This document shows positions 24,080 to 35,631 of a stretch of 64,000 nt of DNA, one piece after another. Each line of letters begins with the position of its first letter. The first letter of the stretch is position 1. This DNA is from Artemia franciscana. Taxonomy: Eukaryota; Arthropoda; Branchiopoda; Anostraca; Artemiidae. The notes beneath the pieces are model-generated. The model had not been told where the DNA came from. It saw only the letters and a list, made by a program, of their open reading frames with translations, and searched no databases. The stretch spans positions 34,180,115 to 34,244,114 of the forward strand of contig NC_088866.1 in the NCBI RefSeq assembly GCF_032884065.1. The letters are read 5' to 3'. The translations under genes and the position numbers were made by a program.

Positions 24080-24150
24080 CAGGGTTGCCAAAAGTTTTTT
24101 GGACTAAAGTGTCAAATTCAGCAAAAAAGGGACACTTTTAGTGTCCTCCT
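24080..24150 (+). repeat. hAT left terminal/subterminal repeat
   Basis: Begins CAGGGTTGCC directly after the octamer ATAAGATA and includes GGGACACTTTTAGTGTCC, itself a near palindrome. Similar GTGTC/GACAC words are clustered at the right end. Confidence 0.85.
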
Positions 24151-24699
24151 AGAAAATTAGCCAATATACTTTAAAAGTTGACAAAAAAAGGCTTTAAATG
24201 GTTTTCTCGCAACTCCAGTGTCAGATTTGCATTCCTCTTTTTCAAGTAAAAGCAAAGCGGTTCTTCAAATAAGTAAAGTCCCATTTAAAACCTCAAATCG
24301 CCTTATACGCCAAGAAGAAAAAGAATTTAGTACAATTTCTCTGGTTCTCTCGAACCTTTAGTTGTAATAGTTATTCTTCTTCCGAAAACTCAGTAAAGCC
24401 CAACAGTTTTCGTTTTTGTCGTTTTCGGCAAAAAATTCGAAAGCGCAGTCTTATTTCAGGAGCTGCAGAAAATTTTGAGTCATTTGTGTTGCGTTTGTGG
24501 TTTTACAGGAACGTAAAGAAATGTTGGAGTAGCCTACAACTAAGATGAATGACAAATTGTGTTGTTTAGTTTATACGTTTTCAGCCAAAATGTCTACTCT
24601 GTACGGCAAGAAAACGAAAACGGCGATAAAACCTGTCTTCACTATGAGCCGCCCCAGCCGTCTCGGCCAAAAACAGCATAATGAAGACAGGGCTTAGAA

Positions 24700-27480
24700 G
24701 ATTTGCATCAGCAGACTACAGATACGATGTCTGTCGCTGCTGACACGGCTTAATTGCCCTCGTTCCCTCTTTTCTTTCAGTAGCATATCAGATCTTCTAC
24801 AAAATTTTGTCTATCATTTCCCACAGACTGGGGCTTAATCATTTTAAGCCCAGATTGGATAAAGATTCCTCTATCTCATGGTGGAGTAGTGGCTTTTTTG
24901 TAAGTGTACCCTCCCAAATCGGATTCTTTCATTTTCTGAAATAGAGAACAACTCAAAAACTGAAGTTTTATGGCTCTGAACCAGACCCAAAAACCTCCCA
25001 AAAGACTTATCTTGCATGATTTTTTGTATTATTTATTACCCTCCTCGTAGTGGATTTAAAAAGGAGCTGACGGCATATCTGCAACTTTATACTGACAAAA
25101 TTCGCCACAAGTACCCCTATGCTGCAATTACCTTATGTGGTGATTTTAATGAGCTAGACCAAAAGTGGCTTAGCGCTGCTCTTAGTCTTGATCAGGTTGT
25201 CAAGTCGCCTACACGCAGTGATAAAACCCTAGACTTGATTTTTACCAAAATTGAAGATTACTACTTTGCACCAAAAATATCCCCTCCATTAGGGACAAGT
25301 GACCATCTATGCATCTTTTAGATCCCTTTATCATCCTTTCCCCCTAAACTATTGATCAGTTATTCATATAGACCCATTACTGACGAGAAGATTTCCCATT
25401 TCAAAGTAAAACTTAACTCCAAATCCTGGGCCAATATCCTATGTCTTACTAATGGTGATGAAATGGCTTCTAATTTTTCAGCAAAACTTTTCCAGTTATA
25501 CTGTGACACCTTTCCAGTGAAAAAAGCCAATCGCAAATCCACTTGTAAACCATGGATAGATAAAAAAAACTTTGTGCTTAATAAATGAACGCGATAGACT
25601 CTTTAAGGAAGGATTTTTCCAAGAATCTCGAAAACTTCGAAACATTGTTATTAGTGAAATTTGTAAAGCAAGAAAAGAGCATGGTGCTCACGTACTCAAT
25701 AAGTATTCTAACCCTATTAATCTAACCCATAATACTGTATTCTAACCCTAAGAATTTCCACAAATGTATCCAAGATCTCATGGGAAAGGTCTCTTCTAAG
25801 TTTCTTTTGCTGGATAGTAACGGCGACCCAGTGAGTGCGGACATCATAAATGATTATTTTCCTTTAACTTGTTAAGCTCACCCACCACTCCAAAATATGC
25901 CGACCAACAGTGCAGTGAGTGAAATTCCTGTGATTGAAGTACATCAGACCCAGCTTAAACTCGAAAATCTTGACACAAATAAGTCAGTATACCCAGGTGA
26001 TATCCCTACCAAATTGATTGTGAAATGTGCCCCTTATTTAAGTGTACCTCTAACTGCAATTTTTGTTTTGTAGATGGTATTTTTCCAGTGTGTTTTAAGC
26101 GAGCTATTATGTCACCTATACCGAAAAACAAGACCCCAAAAGTTCCCTCCGACTTAAGACCAATATCAAAAACCTCTATTTTCTCTACAATTTTTGAAAG
26201 TTTTATTTACAATTTCCTCTTTTACGATATTCAAGATAAAATTAACCCGAATCAGTTTTGCTTAAGGCCGAATCATAGCACCACTCATTGTTTATGTTAT
26301 ATGCTTGACACTGTTTTCAAACATCTTGAGTTAAGTAGTTCCTACGTTGAGGCTGTTTTTGCTGATATTAGCAAAGCCTTTGACAACTTGGATCATCAGA
26401 CAGTTACTGATAATGCAAGGGCTTTAGGTGTCAGAGATTTTGTTTTACGTATGGTAGCTAGTTTTTTGTCTGATCGTGAGCAATGTGTAGTCCTCCCTAA
26501 CGGAGATTCATCAGATTTTACCTCGATCTCCTGTGGAGCACCCCAAGGGACTAAATTGGGTTCTTTAGTATTTTTAATTGTTTTTAACAATGTTTTACCA
26601 AATTTTGACAACACTTTTAAATTTGCGGATGAATTGACATTACTTATCCTTTGTCAAACCCCAAACACTTTGGGCGTTAAACTTGACTCACTCATTAACA
26701 ACTTAAAGAACGACCTTGACAATGTTAAACTCAATCTAAGCATACCGAAAAGCAGTTTAATGCTATTCTCCTTTTTAAAAAATGTACCCCCAATCAATAA
26801 TTTCCTTTCCATTCCAAATTTAAACATGGTTAAGCTGCTTAGTGTGCAGTTGGACAATGACCTTAAATGAAAATCTCACTCTTTTCACTTATTTAAAACA
26901 GGTGGTTTTCTCCTTAAATATTTCTCCCTTCTCAAACGATTCTCCAAATCAATCCAGAACCTTAAAATAATTTATTGTTCTTATATAAGACCTTATCTTG
27001 AATATTCTTGCCCTGTCTTGCACCCTGGGTTAACCACATCCCAATGTTCCAAAATTGAAAGCATTCAAAAAAGAGCTATAAAAATTACACTGGGGACGTC
27101 CTATACTACTTACGATGAAGGTTTTTCTAGACTTGAACTCACGACATTTGAATCACAACGTCACTTCCTTACCATGAACTTTGGGCACAAGTGCCTTAGT
27201 TCGAACTATCATCGACGTTTTCTTCCCCCCTTAAAAGAAAACCCCCCAATCCTTCCTAATACAAGACTTAGTGCTTGTAGAGCTCCAAATACCCAACTTG
27301 ACTCGTGTCCCCAATTGTTGACCATGAGGTACAAAAACTCTTTCGTTCCCTATTTTGTTTCACATTTCAATAATGGATTTAACTTTGTAACTATGTTTAT
27401 CCCTTAACATTTATTTTATCATTGTATTTGTTCTGACGTGCTTATGCTTTAATGCAGAATTAAACTTTAATGCAGAATTC
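24700..27480 (+). mobile_element. CR1-like LINE nested in the hAT element
   Basis: Plus strand: remnants of an AP endonuclease (IYYPPRSGFKKELTAYLQLY, ITLCGDFNELDQKW, KSPTRSDKTLDLIFTK, LGTSDH at 25016-25321), an RT (26025-26870), and a C-terminal region (27018-27407, beginning HPGLTTSQCSKIESIQKRAI). The 3' end carries a short direct repeat of CTTTAATGCAGAATT (~27448-27480), then sequence that appears to belong to the hAT. The start is not sharp; endonuclease-like phrases are visible from about 24760, and it may be 5' truncated. Because both hAT ends and the transposase flank it, it must have inserted after the hAT did. Clade by impression only. Confidence 0.8.
26025..27407 (+). pseudogene. Nested LINE reverse transcriptase with altered catalytic box
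   Basis: Motifs in order: KRAIMSPIPKNKTPKVPSDL then RPIS (fingers), NPNQFCLRPNHSTTHCL, VFADISKAFDNLDHQ (motif A, catalytic Asp present), SCGAPQGTKLGSLVFLIVFN (motif B), and FKFADELTLLI where functional enzymes have FADD. The second catalytic Asp is thus Glu-substituted, probably inactivating. One long frame (281 codons) covers most of it; it stops just before KSH and resumes in the C-terminal frame at 27018. Apart from the missing linker frame it is the best-preserved RT in the window. Confidence 0.85.
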
Positions 27481-27648
27481 CTGTACAAAAAATCTGTTCA
27501 AAGCTTCAGCTTTCATTTTTGAAAATAAAATCAATTTCTAGTGGTTAACCATTTTGGAGGAAAAAACCTTGGCTACATCAATCTGATTTCCGTTATTTGG
27601 TTTTCTGATTGGTCAGTCAAATAGGTCAGGTTCAGATTCATTCTCTAT

Positions 27649-28990
27649 TTACTCATCCTTGTCGTAAGCCTTGCAGCACCACCTCGAAAAGTTGTTAAGT
27701 AATATTGGCGGAATCTGCCACCGATCCACCGACGCAGCGCTACGAGTAACCATCTGCTTTACATGCATGAGGGAATCCACAGTTTTTATTTCCAACCGAT
27801 TTCGCAAGTTAGTTTTAATGTTTGTTAGTTGATAAAATTGTCTTTCGGCCACAACACTTGAGTGAGGTAACGCGCATAAGTTCAACATAAAGTTTGATAG
27901 TTCAAAGAATTTGAGAGTGCCGTCAGGATTCTTCACATCTAACAAGAGCTTCCATAAATAAGATGGTGAGGACACTAGCTCTTCACCACCAGACTTCAGG
28001 ATCATTTCTTCTTTGGAATCTGGCAGACTCAGCCACTGGTTTTCTAGAGTGTCTCTAGCAGACTCTATCTCGCTCTGACTTTTCCTCAGGAGTTTGCTAA
28101 ATCTGATGGTCAAAGGACTAATCGTTTTCAACAGTTCCATTCATGGCAACTCTCGGGTCTAAGTACTCGAGAGTTTGTAACGTCTTATCTTTATGATTAA
28201 CCCGCTTTCTCATCTGCTTCACCAGTTTGACGTAAAATCCCAAGCACGTCAGCCTAAACTGTTCAACAGCTTTCCCTGATGCTCTTTCTTCATTCAGATA
28301 AGCTTCTGTGTTGGGACCACACAACACATCTTTCACATCTTTGTAGTTTCGGGGATCAAGAGGCAACTCAAAAGCATTACTTCTGTTCAGGATTTCTAGT
28401 TTCACGAAGCATCTCATGATCGCTTCAATGTCGATCTGAAGCTGATTATCAAAGTATGGATCATTGTGTCCCCAGACTGGAACTGTGCGTTCAATGTATT
28501 TATCTTACCAAGCACAAAAGCCAGAAAGTACAGATATACCTTCGTTGTAGGTTCTTTCATGTAGGCTAGAATCTTGGATGCCTTATCTTTTGAAGCCTTG
28601 TCTGCAGAGGGTTCCTTTGACTGTTTCACAAAAAAGGTAACCAGGGGTGACCACACTGCATGTGATTGGGTAGGTACAATTTTGCCAATTTGCTTATGAT
28701 TTGGCTTGGAAGCTTGATTGGTTTCAATAATAGTTTCATGTAGGCTAGAATCTTGGATGCCTTATCTTTTGAAGCCTTGTCTGCAGAGGGTTCCTTTGAC
28801 TGTTTCACAAAAAAGGTAACCAGGGGTGACCACACTGCATGTGATTGGGTAGGTACAATTTTGCCAATTTGCTTATGATTTGGCTTGGAAGCTTGGTTGG
28901 TTTCAATAATAGTCTTCTGTTTCTCCTTTAAACAGTCCACCAGGTTACAGCATGTAAATCAAAACAATTTTCACTGCTGTTCTTGCATCC
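27649..28990 (-). pseudogene. hAT transposase, C-terminal half, frameshifted and partly duplicated
   Basis: From high to low coordinates: 28626-28940 (KPNHKQIGKIVPTQSHAVWS, LVTFFVKQSKEP), 28414-28656 (VYLYFLAFVLGKINTLNAQF), 28118-28417 (IMRCFVKLEILNRSNAFELP, ERASGKAVEQF) and 27649-28140 (LPHSSVVAERQFYQLTNIKT then NLRNRLEIKTVDSLMHVK). The last is the hAT dimerisation domain, normally at the extreme C-terminus. Frames change near 28460 and 28130, and a 179-bp duplication interrupts the top. The N-terminal BED finger and the first catalytic Asp residues are not visible upstream. It resembles the ZBED / P52-repressor-like group as I remember it. Confidence 0.85.
28555..28912. repeat. 179-bp tandem duplication, almost identical copies
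   Basis: 28555-28733 and 28734-28912 both run from TTTCATGTAGGCTAGAATCT to GGTTTCAATAATAG. I see one clear substitution (GCTTGATTGG versus GCTTGGTTGG). The period is not a multiple of three, so it shifts the transposase frame. The high identity means it is recent, or an assembly duplication. Confidence 0.92.
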
Positions 28991-29579
28991 TTTCATCACT
29001 TTGGGCAAAAAGAACATTTTCTTAGTTAGCACTTGGCACACTGGATGTGATGTTCAGTCTATGACAGTATTACATGTTCTTGAAAGTTACCAGAGAATTT
29101 TTCTAGTGGGTTAGACTGTACCCATATGGGACAGGGTCCACCCTCTCAAATGCATGTGAACCTAAACTGCACATTTACCAAAAGCTTAATGTCTTAATTC
29201 AGGAAATCAACTGAGGTTCACCCTCGTCCAAAAAATGATTAAGCAGCAGCAAATCAGATCAGGATAAGATAGTTTGCCAATAACTACTATCCAGGCCGCA
29301 CTTCTGCATACTCCTGTAGACTACAAGTCATAAAATAAAATAAGCTTTTACTTACCAGCAGTAATATGCTTGCTTCAGTTTTTTTTTATCAAAAAAACTT
29401 TTTCTAAACTCTCTTGACCAAGTCACATGTTTCACCACGTTTGAATTTTCACGCTTTTGAAAAGATAAGTAGTGTGGATACGATACAAAAATCCCTAAGA
29501 CGGAAACGAACCTGAAAAGCACAAATTAAAAGCAGTTGCAGTTAAGAGAAAACTGAAAATAAATACATATGGTACTGAT

Positions 29580-29705
29580 TTTGAAAAAATGCCAAAAAGT
29601 GTCCTTTTTTCAAAAAGTGGCTTTTTTTCACCCAATAGTGGCACGGTGTCACCCAGAGTGAAAAAGTGTCAAAAAAGCACTAAAAGTGTCCCTTTGGCAA
29701 CCCAG
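29580..29705 (-). repeat. hAT right terminal/subterminal repeat
   Basis: Contains at least five AGTGTC/GGTGTC-type words within ~110 bp (AAAAAGTGTCC, GTGTCACCC, AAAAAGTGTC, CTAAAAGTGTCCC), ending CTTTGGCAACCCAG. Clustered subterminal words are the usual transposase-binding arrangement in hAT elements; the binding role is inferred. Confidence 0.8.
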
Positions 29706-29713
29706 ATAAGATA

Positions 29714-30879
29714 TCCAGGCGCATTTTTAAATAACGAACAAACCAAAAGATATGTAGCCCTAAATGCCATTCCTTCTTTTAGCAACCAGTCTACCGCCCA
29801 GGACATTTATGCTATATGGCAGTTTCTAGACTGCCAGTAAAAATCAGCCTGAAATAACACAAAACGCAGCCTTGCGTATAGCCGTAGGCGTTAAATGAAG
29901 CTCACAATCTACATCCCTCTGTGAAGAGCCAGGAATTCAGTACTGGTTTCAGCGCTCCGAATTTTTCCTTGTAAAATATCTTAGTAAAACAGTGGCCAGC
30001 CAACATCAAATGCTGCAGAAGTAGATACGATCGTGGCCAAATTTCAGTTCCATACCTCCCTGGCTATCAATTTAGCATTAGTTGATACAAAATTCATTGC
30101 GAATGCTAAAAAGGAAGGATTAAGAAAACTCTGGCTCAGGCACAATTCCACCGCAAAGAGAACACAATGTACAAAATTTCCCCCCCCCCCCCCCAGTTCT
30201 TTTTTTAATCCCATTAATGTTTTTCATGAAAAAATGCCTTTTTTTATTTTCGCTAAAAAAACAGAAACAATTCTGACCCCTCTAGATTTTGAAAACAGCA
30301 ATTTGTTGAAAACAGCAAGGGTTAGAAATAGCAAAAAGAAAGTGAAAACTTTTTAAGTTGTAATGGTTTTGGAAAATATACATCTTTTTCGGGGAATGAG
30401 AACAGTAGTTCAAAAAACCGTCCGTTGCTAAAAGTTAAAAGAAAATTTGCGAGGAAGGGTTATGACAGCTTAAATTCAACTTTTTAGTTTTCAACGTATC
30501 TCTCTCAGAACATGAATCCAAAACTTGATAAATATATGCTAATTCCCAGGATGTTTTTCGCAAGTATATCCCAGAACAACCCTGTCTTTATTTAAAATTT
30601 AACATGTTATTCCCAAGCAATCCTCAAAGCTTTTCATCAATCTTTTACAGTCTCATTCAAACCACATTCAAGGTATTTACATTTTTTTCGTATCAACAGA
30701 CAATTTCTTTATAGTAACCAACCTGAACAGTTTTGAGCCAGTCTGTTCATAAGAAGACTAGTTTGGCACCAAATCAAAAGACTTTATTCCTGAAATGATC
30801 CTTAAACATTTTCTCTAGAAAATGTCCAGAATATTTCACTTGTCTATCTTTAATGAAAGAAAAAATTTTGGGCCTTCCT

Positions 30880-30937
<58 letters not shown>

Positions 30938-31861
30938 TAAACGAAATTCGACTTATATTTATTTATCGAATTCTACAAGAACAAAAGCGTTTATCATAGT
31001 GGAAAAACGTTCATTTAAACGCTGTTTACTTTCGATTGAAGTACTTTAGCTCTACAACTACCACATGTAATTTTATGTTCTACATATAGAGTTAAGGTAG
31101 AATTTCCGGAGTTTCGCCTCCTTAAATCCTCTAATTACAACCGTTTCCGCAAATGCTCTATATCATAGGTTTATAATGGGACAGGTTTTATTTCACTATT
31201 TGGCAAGTTTCCATATTTATTTCATCAAACATTCCGTTTTGGATACTTTTTCGCAGAAGCATTCTTTCTGGTCCCAATATTTGAATTATGCTGTATCCGT
31301 TTGGGACCATGAGAATGATTCTCTGAATAATTTCTTGACGTACTTGATTAATTTGGATTCAGTTTACGTTGGAGGTTGAATATTCAGGGAATTTCCTATC
31401 TTCGATGCCCTGATTCTACAGAATATCCTCCATCTTAAATTATCTATCTATAGGAAGCCCAACCACCATTATTCGCTATTTGCATTTCTTGTCAACCCCT
31501 CGTCTTTCTGCAAAAAAAGGCATGTTTATCATTTCAGCTGATCAAGCTCTAAAAATCTTTTCAGATTCTTTTCAGAAATTAATTTATTAGTTTAGTATGT
31601 TTTAGGAACGCTTATGTAGTTAATCGCTACAATCTCTGAACTAAATTTCCTAAGGCACTAGCGGTGTCTTGGTAAAGAGCGAAAGCTCTCCCTTGTATAA
31701 TTTACTTTTTTCCCCTTGGCCACTTTGCGTGGAGTTACCATAATACAGTTGTGACGATTTTCTTCTTTTGAAACGAGGACCGAATCCAAGCCATTCTGTT
31801 GTAGCCAAGAATAACGTTAAAGGAGAAACCAGTCCATTTCATGTGTTATTTGTCCCCATGC
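29714..31861. other. Intergenic, no gene seen; one (CT)n tract
   Basis: Contains a poly-C run near 30180 and (CT)n at about 30882-30933. Open frames at 29589-29840 and 30033-30356 have no recognisable motif; the first overlaps the hAT end. No structured RNA seen. Confidence 0.4.
30882..30933. repeat. (CT)n microsatellite
   Basis: Uninterrupted CT run of about 52 bases. Confidence 0.95.
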
Positions 31862-31888
31862 TTCCCACGTGGCATTTCCACGTGGGAA
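31862..31888. other. Perfect hairpin built from two CACGTG E-boxes
   Basis: TTCCCACGTGG, a five-base loop CATTT, then CCACGTGGGAA: 11-bp arms. The second arm is also the centre of GCATTTCC/GGAAATGC dyad symmetry. CACGTG is a bHLH E-box word; regulatory use is unproven. Confidence 0.6.
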
Positions 31889-34280
31889 ATGCTATGTCCC
31901 CAAGTATTTTCCCTGTGATTTAGGGATAAACACTTTTCTAAGAATATTTTAAAAATACAATAAATATGTCGTTGGATATGAGAGAACTTACGAACAGCGA
32001 ATATGGCCGTAAAAGATGGAACTTGGCTGTTCTTTAGTAATTTCTTTTATAGTGGAAAAGGCTTTCAATAAGGTGGACTTGTCTTATTGTGGTTTTAAGA
32101 TCAGTAACGGATCCCCAAAAAGGAAACGAATAGAATCCCCTCAAAATAGGGTCTGACAAAAGGACCAACAGACTCTTTCGGACAGATTGAAACACATGTT
32201 GTTAAGTTAATAGGCCAAGAAAATCTTAATACACAAAAAAAGTTCGGCTTAAAGCATGTATTCCCGAGAAGGGGACCAGTATTTTTTTTTTTTTTTTGTA
32301 TTTTATCAAAACTTTTTTTTTAACCCCTTCGGTCCTGGAAGATTCCATTGCGCAAGAATAGTCGAGAAAAAATTGTTTCAACCTAAATTGGGGGCTCAAA
32401 AAGGATATTTTTTTATTCTTTTTTTAAAGACTAAAAATTTATAAAGTTTTGGGCCAAGAGGTTCATCTGAAGATGGGGCCCTGAAAATCTTCCGAAAGAG
32501 CTTTGTTTAAACATATTAAAATTTGCAACTGAAGTCCATGGGGCAAGGAGAGCCTAGTATATTAGCAATAAACTTACTACAATGATCAAAGAAATTAAAA
32601 AAGAGCACTATTTCTGGTTACCCCAATAATGGGCTCGTATGTTCCTTGGCAAAAAGACACAAAAGAGAACTTTTTTTTAGGCTGGGCTCTCACCCTCCTC
32701 CTAAAATGAACCAATGAGGTATTTGCCTAAAATTGATCTAACTAAATTATTTTTTCCCTAAATTGAGGTCCAAAAAGGACGAAAACTTCTGGTTTCGGAA
32801 CTGCTTGAAAACCACATCCGAAAACCTTTGGGAGAAGGGGCTTCCGACGCAGAAATGCATTTTTAATTGGGGGCCCAAGCCTTTCTGATATTAGGTGCAA
32901 AGAAAAGGCGAATAGGCTTCATTCATTGTCCAGTTTGAAATATACATGTAAACAATCGAGACAAGAAGATCTGAACGCGCAAGACATACAACAACAAATA
33001 ATATTGACTAGCAAATATTTTTAAATAAATCTTTTGTAGGGCACCTTGAAAAAAAATTTTTCATCTGAAACCACTGCATCCAGAATGCTAACTGTTCTCT
33101 AGAGCGTTTATTTTTTCATTGGATTGTTATTTTTTTTTTGACGGTATAGGTAGATTCTTCTGCATTGTGATTGGCCTAAGCATAATCATGAATCCTTCCC
33201 CCTCCCCTCTGTCCTCCCCAGATAATCAAAGCTCTGATTATCCTTGATACAGTTAACCCTGAGCTATGAAAACACTTATTTTGTTGAAGTTAACTGTCCA
33301 AAATTTAATGGAACAACTATATAAACACCACATCAAACTCTTTAAAATGCATACAAAATGAAAGTAAATGCAACAGAAGCATTATACAACAATACATGCA
33401 CCTTTATTTGTTACTATATATTTTCAACTCTGCACACATTGCTACGCTCTTAAAGATGATATACCTTGCTACGATTCATACCATCAGGATCAAGATTTTA
33501 GCGATCATTACTATCACTGCATTTACTTCATATTTTAGCGTATATTTTACCGTGAATGTATGTAACTATTTTTTTCCTGCTTGGATTAAATTAGCTTTCC
33601 GAGTCAGCTTTTTCAGCCTTATGCAGTTAAAGCTAAAAGTTAAAGTTAGGTTAGATTATGTTAATTTAGGTTATGTTAGATCAAATTTGCTTGTAAACAT
33701 CAGAAATGGTTTAAAAACCTATGCTAACCAAACCTAATCTAACCTAACCTGTCATCATCAAACCTTGCATTAAACTGAAAAGTTTACTGGCAACGCTGGC
33801 TAAATCCAAGGAGAAAAATCGTATTCGGACGTCCATCGGTGAATGTTAACATTCATCAATTTCGGACATTCACGGTAACATATACATGAGACGATTCCAA
33901 CACAAGCGCCAAATACAAGCGAAGGCAACTACACGCCCGAACAAAAATGTGCCATGGCAATGGAAAAGATCTAATATTTAGTTTTAAGGTATTCAGACAT
34001 GATTAAATTCAATGATATACTGTCGATCCTCCTGCGGAAAATTAATATAATCGGGGCTCATCAAAGTTGTATACAGGATATTTTTAGGGGAGGCAGGGGG
34101 AGGGGCTACCAAAATGATTTTTCCGGAGTAGTGGATTAAGAGTCGTTTTATCTGCATTGTAAGACCAAATTGCGAGTCAGAGAAATAGTTTTCGGTATTT
34201 TAGGAGGAATATTTATTTCACGTGTTTCTTACGACCAATCTGCAACCGGGGGGGGGGATTATTCAGCACATAAGGAATTG
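31889..34280. other. Intergenic; arthropod-type AACCTAACC motif cluster and a palindrome
   Basis: 33640-33682 (GTTAGGTTAGATTATGTTAA and following) is an imperfect inverted partner of 33723-33752 (CTAACCAAACCTAATCTAAC and following). TGAATGTTAACATTCA at 33840-33855 is a perfect 16-bp palindrome. No gene was recognised; frames at 32256-32444 and 33396-33737 are low-complexity. Confidence 0.4.
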
Positions 34281-34289
34281 ATTTTTTTT

Positions 34290-34400
34290 TACAAAATTCA
34301 AACCCATAGCTATTGAATCGTGACCCTCAGATTGAAAAACGAGTGTCTGGACCATTAGCTCAATTCACTACGGTTAGCATCTCGCTGATATGAACTAGTC
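34290..34400 (-). repeat. tRNA-derived SINE fragment (candidate)
   Basis: Minus strand: GTAGTGAATTGAGCTAATGG resembles a tRNA A-box region. It is followed at tRNA-like distance by ATCTGAGGGTCACGATTCAA, close to a B-box (GGTTCRANNCC) with two changes, then GGGTTTGAATT and a short A-run. The acceptor stem cannot be paired, so it is not a functional tRNA. Confidence 0.45.
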
Positions 34401-34708
34401 CATCAGCGTAGAGTACGGGAGGCCAAGGGGCCAAAACCACTTCTGGAAAAAGATCAGAGGGGGATCACCCATCCTAACTCCCCGAAAATTAGGTTTCTAC
34501 TCTGAAACGGTCTGAAATGTCTAAAAAACATTACAGTTTTATTGACACAAGTGTTGAGCCCTCTCCCTGCCCCTCTAGGTGAATCTAAACTCTGTGCTTA
34601 TAGTCTATATAAACTTTGAAGCATGACTGTATCCTTCAGAGTTAATATACATAAAAGGTCTTCAATTTGGGTTGCCAAGCTACATGAACTGCCTCGGAGT
34701 AAAGTCGC

Positions 34709-34995
34709 TTATCTTAATCTACCTTTGGCTGATTGGACAACCCCAAACCAACCATCGACATCACCTTTGAATTCTGGATGATAAGAGACAATGTGATTCC
34801 TCACATAAATGTTTCTTGCAAATTTTCTATTGCAAGCTTTCACCGGACACTGAAATAGCATCTTCCCTCCACACTCGTATCTTGAATGCCTCCTATAAGC
34901 AGATTTGGAACTATACTTCTTACTGCAAGTTGAGCATTGGAAACAAACATGACCACTTGAATTTGTCATAATAATCGGAGGAATTTCGTCACCAC
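34709..34995 (-). CDS. lola: lola-like alternative 3' terminal exon 1: CCHC + C2H2 zinc-finger pair
   Basis: The acceptor TTCTTTTTTTAAG| precedes the exon, which starts GT and reads GDEIPPIIMTNSSGHVCFQC. Finger 1 is C20-x2-C23-x12-H36-x4-C41, ending in the RYEC signature. Finger 2 is C49-x4-C54-x12-H67-x4-H72. Then come HPEFKGDVDGWFGVV and a stop at 34709, giving 94 residues. The spacing and the HxRYEC motif are hallmarks of lola-family fingers, where many alternative last exons are joined to one shared BTB-encoding 5' part. The entry is phase 1, identical to the exons at 46733 and 58038. It would give the transcription factor its DNA-binding specificity in the nucleus. An ATG inside the exon (9th codon) is not the true start. 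The shared exons are outside the window. Confidence 0.85.
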
Positions 34996-35631
34996 CTTAA
35001 AAAAAGAAGCAACATTAGTCTCAAAGTCTACATTAGTACAGAAAATTGAATGTGCAAATAACATATTTGGCTCTATAAATTCAATAAACTTATACAATAG
35101 TATACAAAATCTAAAGAACAAATAAAAAAAATCTGAGAATCTGTCAATTCAATATCAAGCATATGGATTGTTGGATAGGACAAACAAAGTAACATAATAC
35201 TTTTGTCAAGCAAGTCTGTTTATTTCCTTCATCATATTTAGAAAACCCGCAAGTCATAAACAAGAATAAAAGCTAAGAGAGGGTCCATAAGCAGAATTAA
35301 CAAACTTTTTTTTATAACAGACAGCAGGCGAATTTTGCAGAAGCATCTATAAACGAATAGCGGTAGCAGCTATGTAAATTCAGTAACCTTGAAGAAAATA
35401 TATTGGAGATCTGAAATACGAGACTGAATAGTCTATCTATAAACATAGATCTAGAATAATCTATAAGTTCAATCTACAGTGTATAGTTTGTTGGCTAGGC
35501 TAAAAAAAGTAACGCTTTTGTTTAATAAGTCGGCCCGTAAAATAAGTCCCTGTATGAGATTCACCAATAGATATTAAGAAAAAATTTTGACGAAAAGGCT
35601 ATATTTATAATATTTACTACATTTTGTATTT

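Larger units (their letters stand above)
24080..29705 (-). mobile_element. hAT DNA transposon (dead) with intact ends and 8-bp target duplication
   Basis: Left end CAGGGTTGCCAAAAG at 24080; right end CTTTGGCAACCCAG finishing at 29705, its inverted partner with one terminal mismatch. A shared subterminal motif GGGACACTTTTAGTG occurs inside both ends (near 24126; inverted at ~29679-29693). Immediately outside both ends is the same octamer ATAAGATA (24072-24079 and 29706-29713), the 8-bp target site duplication expected of hAT elements. Inside are the C-terminal half of a hAT transposase on the minus strand (27649-28990) and a LINE on the plus strand (about 24700-27480), inserted later. Total 5626 bp. 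It belongs to the group with CAGGG-type termini. Inactive as judged by its broken transposase. Confidence 0.93.

Noticed and set aside
29589-29840. 83-codon plus-strand frame MPKSVLFSKSGFF
   Set aside because: Mostly the GTGTC-rich hAT right end; repeated words explain the composition.
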